64,000 nucleotides of DNA from Pedobacter kyungheensis (GCF_000812965.1 NZ_JSYN01000016.1:1-64000), one strand, 5' to 3'; shown: positions 48,574-57,163, numbered from the stretch's first letter. Notes: generated by a model not told the origin, from the sequence alone. Numbers and translations are program-made.

Positions 48574-49653
48574 ATGTCGAAATTATTTTCTCCTTTTAAA
48601 TTAAAGGATGTAACCTTAAAAAATAGAATTGTTATTTCTCCAATGTGCCAGTATTCTGCAGTTGATGGTTTTGCCAACGACTGGCATCTGGTGCATTTGG
48701 GTAGCCGTGCCGTTGGTGGCGCAGGCCTTATTATTCAGGAAGCTTCGGCAGTAACAGCCGATGGCCGGATAACCTACGCCGATTTAGGAATCTGGAAAGA
48801 TGAGCACATTGAAAAACTCAAGAAGATTGTTTCTTTTATTCACGATAACGGTGCAATTGCAGGTATTCAGCTGGCGCATGCAGGCAGAAAGGCCAGTTGC
48901 GAAGTACCGTGGAATGGTGGCGAGCAAATTGCCGAAGGTGAGCAAAGCTGGCAACCAGTGGCTCCGTCGCCCATTGCTTTTAAACCTGGTCAGGTGTTGC
49001 CGCACGAGCTAAGCATTAAAGAAATTCAGGATATTGTTTTTGCCTTCAGGGCAGCGGCGAAACGTGCTTTGGCTGCAGGTTATAAAGTTGTAGAAATACA
49101 CGCTGCGCATGGTTATTTGTTGCACGAGTTTTTTAGTCCGTTGAGCAATAAACGCAGCGATGTGTACGGTGGAAGTTTTGAAAACCGGATCCGTTTGGTA
49201 ATTGATGTGGTAGAGGCGGTACAATCGGTTTGGCCAATGGAATTACCTTTATTTGTACGGATTTCTGCTACCGACTGGAGCGAAGGCGGTTGGAACGAAA
49301 ATGATTCATTGCAACTGGCAGCGGTTTTAAAAGACCGTGGAGTAGATTTAATCGATGTTTCTTCGGGAGGTAACGTACCTGATGCCTTTATCCCAGCCGG
49401 ACCAAATTATCAGGTTCCTTTTGCCGATAAAATCAGGAATGAAATAGGCATTTATACCGGTGCAGTAGGTGTGATTGTAGATGCGCATCAGGCAGAAGAA
49501 ATTTTGCAGGATGAAAAGGCCGATTTAATTTTTATTGCCCGCGAATCGTTGCGCGATGCTTATTTCCCGACACATGCCGCGCAAGTGCTTGGCGATGATA
49601 TTGAATGGCCTAATCAGTATGTTAGGGCGAAGAGGGAAACATTTAAGAAATAG
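48574..49653 (+). CDS. namA: NADPH dehydrogenase, Old Yellow Enzyme family (YqjM-like)
   Basis: 359 residues. A TIM-barrel flavoenzyme that reduces activated C=C bonds with NADPH. Marks: MSKLFSPFKLKDVTLKNRIVISPMCQYSA (FMN-binding loop with Cys26-type MCQYS), QLAHAGRKAS near residues 98-107, EIHAAHGYLLHEFFSPLSN near 174-192 with catalytic-region HAAHGYL, and AVGVIVDAHQAEEIL near 308-322. The PMCQYS motif places it in the thermophilic-like/YqjM class. It stands alone. Not tied to a pathway here. Confidence 0.9.
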   Translation: MSKLFSPFKLKDVTLKNRIVISPMCQYSAVDGFANDWHLVHLGSRAVGGAGLIIQEASAVTADGRITYADLGIWKDEHIEKLKKIVSFIHDNGAIAGIQLAHAGRKASCEVPWNGGEQIAEGEQSWQPVAPSPIAFKPGQVLPHELSIKEIQDIVFAFRAAAKRALAAGYKVVEIHAAHGYLLHEFFSPLSNKRSDVYGGSFENRIRLVIDVVEAVQSVWPMELPLFVRISATDWSEGGWNENDSLQLAAVLKDRGVDLIDVSSGGNVPDAFIPAGPNYQVPFADKIRNEIGIYTGAVGVIVDAHQAEEILQDEKADLIFIARESLRDAYFPTHAAQVLGDDIEWPNQYVRAKRETFKK

Positions 49654-49677
49654 TTAGATAAAGTTATAACAATTGAT

Positions 49678-49797
49678 ATTCGTCATTGCGAGAAGGCTTT
49701 TTCAGCCGTCGAAGCCTGCCTGTAGGAGGCAGGCAATCTTACAACGATAGCTACTAGCGTTCGCTTTAAGATTGCTTCGTGCCTCGCAATGACGAAT
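49678..49797. repeat. Dispersed palindromic element, TCGTCATTGCGAG type
   Basis: A 120-bp element with perfect 15-bp ends ATTCGTCATTGCGAG and CTCGCAATGACGAAT. Inside are GCCTGCCT/AGGCAGGC and GCAATCTTA/TAAGATTGC, so it can fold into one long branched hairpin. It is of the same general class as 40828-40929 but different in sequence. Confidence 0.78.
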
Positions 49798-49823
49798 TTT
49801 TTATTGAGGTCTGTCTGTGATAA

Positions 49824-49857
49824 CCTGTCGAAATATCTCGTAAGACGTTTCGACAGG
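49824..49857. repeat. CCTGTCGAAA inverted repeat
   Basis: Perfect 10-bp arms CCTGTCGAAA and TTTCGACAGG with a 14-base loop, 20 bp after the stop of the TonB receptor (minus). It may end that transcript but has no T run. CCTGTCGAA also occurs near 40670, within another repeat. Confidence 0.6.
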
Positions 49858-49876
49858 CTCAACGTGACAAGATTTA

Positions 49877-52189
49877 TTACTTAGCTACAGTAAAGGGAAT
49901 ATACAATCCGAAAGTGATATTCCTGCCTGGGTTATAAACACCCAGGTTTAAGTTTTCCTGGTCAAAACGACCTGGTTTAAACCTGCTTAATGCGTCGTAA
50001 TATTTCTGGTTCAACAAGTTGTTTGCCGAAACAGATAGTTTAACAGGCTGTTTGCCCAGGTTAAATGTAGCACCAATACCTGCATTTAATAAAGTATAGC
50101 CACTGGTTGGAGTTTCAAAAGTATCGTCTACACGACTTTGTTTAAATGCCGAATTGATACCCACCGAAAGATAAGCATCATTTGTGCCTTTAAGCTTTGG
50201 TTCAAAACGCAACTCATTTCTTAAAGTACCTGCCGGAATAAAGGCAAGTGGTCTGTTTAAGGTGTTATTTTGTGCATGCACATAACCAAAAGTATTCTCG
50301 AAATGGATAAATGGAACCGGGTGGATAGTTAATGAGGCTTCTGCACCATACAGGTTTGCATTTACCTGTCCGTAATGATAAACATCGAACAATGTTCCAT
50401 CAACTTCCCTTTGCTCTCCATTATTTGAGGCATAAATGTAATTGTGGATATAGTTATTATAAATGCTTGCGCTTGCGCTTATTATTTTCCCTTCATATTC
50501 CAGGGCCGCATCTACCTGATAACTGCGTTCAGGATTTAAATTAGCGTTACCGATTTCATAACGGAAAGTGCCCTCATGTACACCATTCGATCCTAGCTCA
50601 GCTGGGTTTGGCGCACGGAAAGCAGAACCTGCATTGGCTTTAAAATTTAATTCATCGCTAAATTGGTGAGTGAAGCCCAAAGCTCCGCTTACATTAGAAA
50701 ACTGGTTTTTGAAAGGTGCAAAACGCTCTTCTCCATCGTCAAATAGTTGTTTTCCGTTATTTTTTCTAAAATCATAACGTGCACCGATACTAAAAGTATT
50801 ATTCTCCCAATTTTTCTTTGCATAAGCAAAAACACCTAATCCAAAGGTATCGTAAGCAGGAATTAAAAATTCTGTTCCTTTATTTTGGCTGTGCGCATTA
50901 TCCACACTTAATCCAAAAACAGGCTGCCATCCATTGGTTTCATGGATATAGTATTTAAGATCGGCATTGTATGTCTTAAGATCGAAGAACAAAGCTGGAT
51001 CAGGTCCGTCTAATTCGCGGCGTTGATTCTGCTGATAACCTAAATCTACTTTCAAATTATCGCTCCCCAGAATGAAGTTGTTGTTTAAAGCAATCTTGAA
51101 GTGCCTGATGTCCTGACGTGGAAAATCTAAAGTGCGGTTTTTATAATCGTCGTTAGTAAATGCACTGCCATCCTCTTTTACAAAATTTCCATTATCATCA
51201 AGGTTTGGCTCATAAAAACCAATGTTGTTGCGGAAATTAGAAACGTTTAAATGCGTATAACCCCAGCTTTTGTTTAAGCCGATCATTCCGCTTAAATCTG
51301 TTTCGTTAAAACCCGAATTAGGGAAATATCCCGTAGGTGTTTTAAAAGAATAAGCGTTTTTATAAGTACCTCTTGCTCTCCAGACAAATCCGTTTTCGTT
51401 ACCGTTTAACATTAGTGAATTAGCAGTCTGGCCATTGTTGGTCGAGTAATTGGTAATAAACTCGCCTTTAACCTGACCTTCAGGAGCGGTGCTTGGCTCC
51501 AATAAATTAATTACGCCACCAAGTGCATCAGAACCATACATTAGCGATGCTGCACCACGTAAAATCTCTACACGGTCTGATTTGAACTGATCGATTTCGA
51601 TACCATGTTCATCTCCCCATTGCTGGCCCTGTTGTTTAATCCCGTCATCTAGTGTTACAATGCGGTTGTAGCCTAAACCTCTTATTACCGGTTTGGAAAT
51701 AGAAGGACCGGTAGTAATTTGAGAAACACCCGGAACTTTGGCCAAAGCATCAATTAAATTGGTTGAAGGTTGCAAAAGCTGGTCTTTACCCACCACTGCC
51801 GATGAGGCACTATTTCTTTTACTGGTACTGCTGATCAAACTTCCGGTAATTACAATTTCTTTAGTTTCGATTGCAGTAGGTTGCAAAGAAAACTGAAGAC
51901 CTGCACCTGTAGCCAGATTTACCATTTGGGTAGCCGTTTTGTAACCCACGTAATGAACCTCAACCAAATAAGTACCCTTTACAGGCAGGTTTTTAAGTGT
52001 AAAAGCACCATCGTTATTGGTTACTGCTGTAACTTTTAAATCGGGGATAAAAATAGTAGCACCCGGTAATGTTTGTTTGGTACTGGCATCAATAACCTGA
52101 CCTGTTATATCTTTTAGTGCCGAAGCAAAGGCTGTGTTGCCCAATAATGTATATAGAATTACTAAGCCAATGAGCTGTAATTTTTTCAT
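49877..52189 (-). CDS. TonB-dependent receptor, likely metal or cofactor uptake
   Basis: 770 residues. Signal peptide to about residue 22 (NTAFASA), then a carboxypeptidase-regulatory-like beta-sandwich (DITGQVIDASTKQTLPGATI, residues 27-105), the plug domain with GVSQITTGPSISKPVIRGLG and SDRVEILRGAASLMYGSDALGGVINL near 200-232, and a 22-strand beta-barrel ending LNLGVYNPGRNITFGLYIPF. DEHGIEIDQFKSDRVEILRG is what I associate with ZnuD/CirA-type receptors. A small His/Cys-rich gene is 127 bp upstream on the same strand, consistent with metal uptake. Ligand remains inference. Confidence 0.92.
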   Translation of the reverse strand: MKKLQLIGLVILYTLLGNTAFASALKDITGQVIDASTKQTLPGATIFIPDLKVTAVTNNDGAFTLKNLPVKGTYLVEVHYVGYKTATQMVNLATGAGLQFSLQPTAIETKEIVITGSLISSTSKRNSASSAVVGKDQLLQPSTNLIDALAKVPGVSQITTGPSISKPVIRGLGYNRIVTLDDGIKQQGQQWGDEHGIEIDQFKSDRVEILRGAASLMYGSDALGGVINLLEPSTAPEGQVKGEFITNYSTNNGQTANSLMLNGNENGFVWRARGTYKNAYSFKTPTGYFPNSGFNETDLSGMIGLNKSWGYTHLNVSNFRNNIGFYEPNLDDNGNFVKEDGSAFTNDDYKNRTLDFPRQDIRHFKIALNNNFILGSDNLKVDLGYQQNQRRELDGPDPALFFDLKTYNADLKYYIHETNGWQPVFGLSVDNAHSQNKGTEFLIPAYDTFGLGVFAYAKKNWENNTFSIGARYDFRKNNGKQLFDDGEERFAPFKNQFSNVSGALGFTHQFSDELNFKANAGSAFRAPNPAELGSNGVHEGTFRYEIGNANLNPERSYQVDAALEYEGKIISASASIYNNYIHNYIYASNNGEQREVDGTLFDVYHYGQVNANLYGAEASLTIHPVPFIHFENTFGYVHAQNNTLNRPLAFIPAGTLRNELRFEPKLKGTNDAYLSVGINSAFKQSRVDDTFETPTSGYTLLNAGIGATFNLGKQPVKLSVSANNLLNQKYYDALSRFKPGRFDQENLNLGVYNPGRNITFGLYIPFTVAK

Positions 52190-52316
52190 GAGAATGTATT
52201 GTAAATAAGTTGGATAGAAAAACCAAAAACATAGCGCAAAAAGCGGCTAATGTTTAGTCTTTCGTATAAATAATTTTAATAAAAAGCACACAAAGGGTGC
52301 TATGAGGAAGAAAAAA

Positions 52317-52649
52317 TTAAGCCAAAGGAGGGCCACGTAAGCTCGAACGCCTTACTTCGGTAAAGGCATTTTTTAATGTGGGTTCTGTGCGGTTAAATAC
52401 TTTGGCACATAAAAAGATCCTGTAAATGTGATGTGCAGATACATAGTTTTTCTCAAAACTTGCTTTACAGATTAAACAGGTATCGCCATGTGCTTGTAGG
52501 TGACTCACATGTTTACAGTTAGCCTCTTTTTCTATAACCGGAACAGGGGTGTGGTTATGGAGTACGCTCCACGGAGTTAAAGCAATGGCAAAAACAACCA
52601 GCATAAATGCCGATAAATATTTTTTGATATTTTGCCTGTGCTTTTTCAA
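52317..52649 (-). CDS. Small His/Cys-rich protein upstream of TonB receptor
   Basis: 110 residues. One N-terminal transmembrane or uncleaved signal helix (residues 11-29, YLSAFMLVVFAIALTPWSV), then HNHTPVPVIEKEANCKHVSHLQ-like (in part) HNHTPVPVIEKEANCKHVSH and HGDTCLICKASF with three Cys and several His, and a C-terminal SLRGPPLA tail. The metal-binding composition and the RGPP ending recur in small proteins next to metal receptors, as in DUF2946-like families, from memory. It lies 127 bp upstream of the TonB receptor, same strand, so it may be the lead gene of that unit. Function inferred. Confidence 0.68.
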   Translation of the reverse strand: MKKHRQNIKKYLSAFMLVVFAIALTPWSVLHNHTPVPVIEKEANCKHVSHLQAHGDTCLICKASFEKNYVSAHHIYRIFLCAKVFNRTEPTLKNAFTEVRRSSLRGPPLA

Positions 52650-52779
52650 CGCTTCAAAAGTAACAAATACTATTCATTATTGTATAATACATTAGTAACA
52701 TTGCTTTTATAGTACATTAGACTGTGTTTTGAGCTAAAGTTTAAAAGGAAAAGCTTTACTAGCGATTTTGCCTATCGAA

Positions 52780-53394
52780 ATGAGTAACTTTACTGTCCAA
52801 AAAGCAATTGACTGTTATACTTTGAAATTCATCAGGAAAAATATTGTAAATACCGCATTTGTGGTGTTGCTATTGGTTATCATCTTAGTACCCGATGCCA
52901 AAGCTTTTTTAATTAAGGGGCTGATGGAGATTGGCTTTTTTAAGCCAAAAATCGAAACTCCGGTAGCTTCGGGCATGAACCTGAGCGGCATCCGCTTTAA
53001 AGATGCGAAAGGTAATACGATTGATCTGGGCGATTTAAAAGGTAAGGTAATTTTTCTCAACTTTTGGGCTACCTGGTGCCCGCCGTGCCGCGCCGAAATG
53101 CCATCGGTTAATAAATTGTACAAGCAGTTTAAAGCTGATCAAAATGTAGTTTTCATTTTTGCAGATGCCGATGGCGACCTGGCCAAATCTACCCGTTTTA
53201 TGACCGATCGTAAATATGAACTACCGGTTTATAAAGTGGAAAGCGATGTGCCGGAGCAGATATTTTCTGGTTCGTTACCCACAACGGTGATCTTCGATAA
53301 ACAAGGTCGCCTTGCTTTACACCACGAAGGTGCTGCCGATTATGCCGATAAAAAAATCGTCGATTTCCTGAATAAACTCAGTCGTTCAAATTAA
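52780..53394 (+). CDS. Membrane-anchored TlpA-like thioredoxin
   Basis: 204 residues from the ATG at 52780 (MSNFTVQKAIDC); a TTG at 52768 is an alternative. One N-terminal transmembrane helix near residues 25-45, then a thioredoxin fold with FWATWCPPCRAEMPSVNKLY; active-site Cys100 and Cys103. LPTTVIFDKQGRLALHHEG near residues 168-186 includes the cis-Pro loop. It faces the periplasm and would handle disulfide reduction or cytochrome maturation. Related to TlpA and ResA. It is divergent from the His/Cys-rich gene. Confidence 0.9.
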   Translation: MSNFTVQKAIDCYTLKFIRKNIVNTAFVVLLLVIILVPDAKAFLIKGLMEIGFFKPKIETPVASGMNLSGIRFKDAKGNTIDLGDLKGKVIFLNFWATWCPPCRAEMPSVNKLYKQFKADQNVVFIFADADGDLAKSTRFMTDRKYELPVYKVESDVPEQIFSGSLPTTVIFDKQGRLALHHEGAADYADKKIVDFLNKLSRSN

Positions 53395-53443
53395 TTAATG
53401 GGTCGGTATAACGATATTCTGATAGTAAAATGATATTTGTACG

Positions 53444-53474
53444 TTTGATATATGTAGTTGACTACATATTTTTG
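53444..53474 (+). promoter_or_regulatory. Promoter with embedded MarR operator, gnat-marR
   Basis: TTTG (53444-53447) and TATTTTTG (53467-53474) are exactly 19 bases apart, an ideal Bacteroidota promoter. The perfect 9-bp dyad ATATGTAGT-TG-ACTACATAT (53450-53469) fills that spacer and overlaps the -7 box by three bases. A repressor bound there would block RNA polymerase directly. The MarR gene of this operon is the obvious candidate. Confidence 0.8.
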
Positions 53475-53490
53475 AGGAAAATATTTTACG

Positions 53491-53994
53491 ATGCACAACG
53501 AAATTAAAATAGCACGGTTAAACAATCAAAATTGCGAACAGATTATTGGTTTGATTTTACCCATTCAGCAAATCGAATTTAATGTGGATATCGATTTGGC
53601 TGCACAACCCGATTTACTCGATATTGAAACGAACTACGACGCCACTGGTGGCGCGTTTTGGGGAGCCTGGCTAGATGGGGAGCTGGTTGGTACGATTGCC
53701 CTAATTGCTGTACCCGAATATCATTCTGGTGCCATTAGAAAAATGTTCGTGAAAAAGGAATTCCGCGGTAAAGAGTTGGGGCTTGCGCAATCCTTATTGG
53801 AAACCCTGCTTGCTTATAGTCGTGAAAATAACCTCAAAGCATTATATTTAGGCACTAAAGATATTTTACAGGCGGCCTGTCGTTTTTACGAACGCAATGG
53901 ATTTTTACAAGTTGAAATGGAAAAGCTACCTTCGTATTTCCCGCGAATGGCTGTTGATAATGTTTTCTACGGCCTGGATTTAAAACCTGCTTAA
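53491..53994 (+). CDS. GNAT-family N-acetyltransferase
   Basis: 167 residues. The GNAT fold is shown by LDGELVGTIALIAVPEYHSG near residues 59-78, IRKMFVKKEFRGKELGLAQS near 82-101 (motif A, acetyl-CoA pyrophosphate loop R/K-G-K-x-x-G), LKALYLGTKDILQAACRFYE near 118-137 and NGFLQVEM near 140-147. It acetylates an amine; the substrate is not known. Its stop directly abuts the MarR gene ATG (53994/53995), so the two are coupled. Position with a MarR repressor points to resistance to, or use of, a small molecule. Confidence 0.9.
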   Translation: MHNEIKIARLNNQNCEQIIGLILPIQQIEFNVDIDLAAQPDLLDIETNYDATGGAFWGAWLDGELVGTIALIAVPEYHSGAIRKMFVKKEFRGKELGLAQSLLETLLAYSRENNLKALYLGTKDILQAACRFYERNGFLQVEMEKLPSYFPRMAVDNVFYGLDLKPA

Positions 53995-54477
53995 ATGGAA
54001 CAAAACGTAATTGATGCTTCGGGTTTATTGGCCATTTCTACACGCTTACAACGGCTCAGCGACCAGATCCGTAAAGATGGTTTGCTGATTTATAAAGCTT
54101 TTGGTATCGATTTTCAGCCCAAATGGTTTCCGGTTTTGTATACCTTATACAAAAAATCAAGCATGAGTGTGGTGCTGCTTTCCGAAGAAATTGGTTACGC
54201 GCATCCATCAACCATCAGTTTGCTAAAAGAGCTGGAGAAAGAAAAACTCATTCGCTCTAAAAAAGATAAAATAGATACGCGTAAACGCTTGGTAGAGCTT
54301 ACAGAGAAAGGACAAACATTGCTTTCGACCATGGAGCCGGTTTGGGAAGTGATTGTTAAAGCCACCGCCGAAATTACCAACACCCAAAATAACCTGATGG
54401 CTGCCATTAATGAAGTAGAGGCAGGTTTAAGGGAAAAAAGCTTTTTGCAAAGGGCTGAAGCGTACCTAAAAAAATAA
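53995..54477 (+). CDS. MarR-family transcriptional regulator
   Basis: 160 residues. Winged helix-turn-helix near residues 40-105 with KKSSMSVVLLSEEIGYAHPS, TISLLKELEKEKLIRSKKDK and DTRKRLVELTEKGQTLLSTM, the latter being the wing and recognition hallmark of MarR. The N- and C-terminal helices make the dimer. It follows the acetyltransferase with no gap. A perfect dyad in the operon promoter is its probable operator, so it likely represses its own operon and responds to a small ligand. Confidence 0.92.
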   Translation: MEQNVIDASGLLAISTRLQRLSDQIRKDGLLIYKAFGIDFQPKWFPVLYTLYKKSSMSVVLLSEEIGYAHPSTISLLKELEKEKLIRSKKDKIDTRKRLVELTEKGQTLLSTMEPVWEVIVKATAEITNTQNNLMAAINEVEAGLREKSFLQRAEAYLKK

Positions 54478-54533
54478 TCGAATTTTGAACGGCAGAATGA
54501 TAGGCAATCCCGAAGGTTAACCAATGATTTTGT

Positions 54534-54541
54534 TATTTTTG
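54534..54541 (+). promoter_or_regulatory. -7 box abutting the next start codon
   Basis: TATTTTTG with five bases before the ATG at 54547, the same geometry as at hisS. It implies a leaderless or nearly leaderless transcript. Confidence 0.5.
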
Positions 54542-54546
54542 CCCCT

Positions 54547-55605
54547 ATGATTTCATTTTTCGAGGCTTCGCTGAAGCAACTTTCTATCCATCACACCGGC
54601 AATAAACTGCTTGACGAATATTATAAGCTTTCTGATGCACCTTTAAAAATTGATGATGAGTTACTGGGCAATTTGTTGATGCAGTATTTTTTAAAGCCCT
54701 TCGAAAAGGTAAATGAAGTCTACCATTTTTATCACCCCAACGATAACCTGGAACTGAACGAAGTATTTCACTTTGTGCACGAAATTTTCGAAAACAACCA
54801 ACTCTTTCACGAAGATTCGCAGCAGCTGGCCAAACATTTATATGATGTAGCCAATCACCCCAAAATTAAATCAGGTGAGTTGTATGTGGCTTATTTCGAA
54901 AAAGTACAGATTGAAGGCGAACAGCTGGATGTAGTGGGCATATTCAAATCGGAGACCAAAGATACTTACCTGAAAGTTTACCCTGAGCTGGATGGCTTTA
55001 ATGTAAGTTATGAGCAGGAGGCCATTAGCATTAACAAACTGGATAAAGGTTGCCTGATTTTTAATGTAGCGCGCGAAGAGGGCTATAAGGTAGTAGTATT
55101 AGACCAATCGAAAAGCAGCAATGATTCTGCAGTGTACTGGAAGGATGAATTTCTGAAACTGAAAATCCGGAACGACAGCTATAACCAAACGAACAATGTT
55201 TTAGGGGTTTACAAGAACTTTGTTACCCAGAAACTGGATGAGGAATACGAAATTAGCAAGGCTGATAAAATTGACTTGTTAAACCGCTCGATGAAATATT
55301 TCAAGGAAAAGGAAACTTTTGATATTGAAGAGTTTGGCAACGAGGTAATTGGCAATGCCGAAGGGATTGAATCTTTTAAAAATTACAAGAAAAACTACGA
55401 AGAAGAATACGAAAGCCCAATTGCTGACCACTTTGAAATTGCCGAATCGGCCGTTAAAAAGCAGGCCCGTACCTATAAAAGCGTTTTAAAATTGGATAAA
55501 AACTTCCATATCTATATCCATGGCAATAAGGATATGATTGAAAAAGGTTATGACGATGATAAATCGATGAACTTTTATAAGGTGTATTTCAGGGAAGAGG
55601 AGTAA
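54547..55605 (+). CDS. Nucleoid-associated protein, NdpA/YejK-like
   Basis: 352 residues. The family is the 37-kDa nucleoid-associated NdpA/YejK group. Visible are DEYYKLSDAPLKIDDELLGN near residues 24-43, LYVAYFEKVQIEGEQLDVVG near 115-134, LDKGCLIFNVAREEGYKVVV near 165-184, and KNFHIYIHGNKDMIEKGYDDD near the C-terminus. It is mainly alpha-helical and acidic, with no catalytic site. The E. coli protein is bound to the nucleoid; its role is not well known. A pair of hairpins follows. Confidence 0.85.
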   Translation: MISFFEASLKQLSIHHTGNKLLDEYYKLSDAPLKIDDELLGNLLMQYFLKPFEKVNEVYHFYHPNDNLELNEVFHFVHEIFENNQLFHEDSQQLAKHLYDVANHPKIKSGELYVAYFEKVQIEGEQLDVVGIFKSETKDTYLKVYPELDGFNVSYEQEAISINKLDKGCLIFNVAREEGYKVVVLDQSKSSNDSAVYWKDEFLKLKIRNDSYNQTNNVLGVYKNFVTQKLDEEYEISKADKIDLLNRSMKYFKEKETFDIEEFGNEVIGNAEGIESFKNYKKNYEEEYESPIADHFEIAESAVKKQARTYKSVLKLDKNFHIYIHGNKDMIEKGYDDDKSMNFYKVYFREEE

Positions 55606-55650
55606 GCTGGTTTGGGCTGAGCGTTTGGAGTCGTCAGGCATCTATCCCCT

Positions 55651-55672
55651 CGGTCTGTGTTCCCACAGACCG
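55651..55672. repeat. GGTCTGTG hairpin 1
   Basis: CGGTCTGTG-TTCC-CACAGACCG, a perfect 9-bp stem and tetraloop. Paired with a near-copy at 55709; the two lie in a 143-bp convergent interval. Confidence 0.7.
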
Positions 55673-55708
55673 AAATTAAGAAAGATAAGTTTTAAGATTC
55701 GTTAGCCA

Positions 55709-55730
55709 TGGTCTGTGAGGACACAGACCA
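55709..55730. repeat. GGTCTGTG hairpin 2
   Basis: TGGTCTGTG-AGGA-CACAGACCA. It keeps the stem core of hairpin 1 while loop and closing pair both changed, so base pairing is kept. It may be a convergent-transcript end. Confidence 0.7.
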
Positions 55731-55748
55731 TTAGGTTAAGGTATCAAA

Positions 55749-57095
55749 CTAAATCCTCTGTTGCGCCTTAAGCGCCAGGTACTGATTGATAACGTTTACC
55801 GTTAATTTTTGCGGGGGTGTAAGAATGGCCAAAATACCATGTGCATTCAGTTCTTTAACCATCAGTTTTTTCTCGTACATAAACTTTTCTGCAATGGTTT
55901 TGTGGTAAATCCCTTCAACATCTTTGGCCGGATCGCTGCTCAGGGCCTTGAGTTCAGTATTTTCGAAAAACACCACTACCAATAAATGATATTTTGAAAT
56001 CCGCTTTAAATAGGGGAGTTGTCTTTGCAAAGCCGACAAGCTTTCGAAATTGGTAAAAAACACCAATAACCCGCGTTGTTTTACTACCGAACGCACTGCA
56101 GCATACAAGGCTTCGAGATTGCTTTCCAAATACCGGGTCTTTTCTTTGTAAAGCACGTTCATGATATTACCTAGCTGTGCTGATTTCCGGTCGGCGGGCA
56201 CCACGGCGCCAATGTTTTCGGAAACGGTAATTAAACCGGCTTTATCTTCTTTCAGCATGGCTACTTTGGCCAAGGCAACCGATGCATTGATGGCATAATC
56301 GAGCAGGCTTAATCCTTCGAAAGGCATTTTCATTACCCGTGATTTATCGATAATGCAATAAATATTCTGCGAGCGTTCGTCGGTATAGGTGTTTACCATC
56401 AGACCGCCTTTGCGTGCGGTAGCTTTCCAGTTGATGGTGCGGATATCATCGCCACCTACGTAATTTTTGATCTGATCAAACTCGCTGCTGTGACCAACCT
56501 TTCTAATCTTTTTAATACCAAAAGCGGTTAAATGATGCGAAACAGCCATCAGTTCGTATTGCCCAAGATTTATAAAAGAGGGATAAACAGGTAATGTTTT
56601 GGCGCCATCAAAATTGTAACGCCGGCTGATTAAGCCCAGGGGCGAACTAATATAAGCCCTGATAAAACCAAAATTGTATTCACCACGCTTGGTTGGGCGC
56701 AGGTTATAGTGGATTGATTTAATCTCGGCTGGTTTAATATGCAATCTGAAATCTTTATCCCGCAATTGGAACTGAAATGGAACTTCGTCAATTACCCGCA
56801 CATTAACCCCAAAGCCATAGCGATTTTTAATTTCGATTTGTACCGGGTTTTCATCGCCATTGCTTAGGCGTTTCGAAGTAAACCTTTTGGCATCAACGCC
56901 CTCGCTAACGCGGTAGAGGATAAAAACATCAATCAAAAAGAAAATTAATAATACTCCTGTAGCTATTTCGGGTATATCGCCCAGCCAGGCAAAAAAGAAT
57001 TTCAGCAAGAAAAGCACAACACAAAGCCCAAGCGCCGTAAAAAGGCGATCAGTTAAGAACAAATTGAGGTAATATTGCTGAAAGAGTTTTTTCAA
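55749..57095 (-). CDS. DUF58 protein
   Basis: 448 residues. Two N-terminal transmembrane helices (about 12-32 and 36-60), then a beta-rich part and the DUF58 core with GHSSEFDQIKNYVGGDDIRTINWKATARKG-type region (seen as EFDQIKNYVGGDDIRTINWK, about residues 207-226), followed by a von Willebrand A-like domain with IIDKSRVM. MoxR lies 68 bp upstream, on the same strand, and DUF58 proteins go with MoxR as a chaperone set for assembly of metal- or envelope-bound complexes. It is the last gene of this minus-strand operon. Substrate unknown. Confidence 0.92.
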   Translation of the reverse strand: MKKLFQQYYLNLFLTDRLFTALGLCVVLFLLKFFFAWLGDIPEIATGVLLIFFLIDVFILYRVSEGVDAKRFTSKRLSNGDENPVQIEIKNRYGFGVNVRVIDEVPFQFQLRDKDFRLHIKPAEIKSIHYNLRPTKRGEYNFGFIRAYISSPLGLISRRYNFDGAKTLPVYPSFINLGQYELMAVSHHLTAFGIKKIRKVGHSSEFDQIKNYVGGDDIRTINWKATARKGGLMVNTYTDERSQNIYCIIDKSRVMKMPFEGLSLLDYAINASVALAKVAMLKEDKAGLITVSENIGAVVPADRKSAQLGNIMNVLYKEKTRYLESNLEALYAAVRSVVKQRGLLVFFTNFESLSALQRQLPYLKRISKYHLLVVVFFENTELKALSSDPAKDVEGIYHKTIAEKFMYEKKLMVKELNAHGILAILTPPQKLTVNVINQYLALKAQQRI

Positions 57096-57163
57096 TGGTG
57101 CTTAATTGTTTAAACTGTTTAATCGGTTAACTGTGAACTATAAACTGATAACTGCAAAACTGA

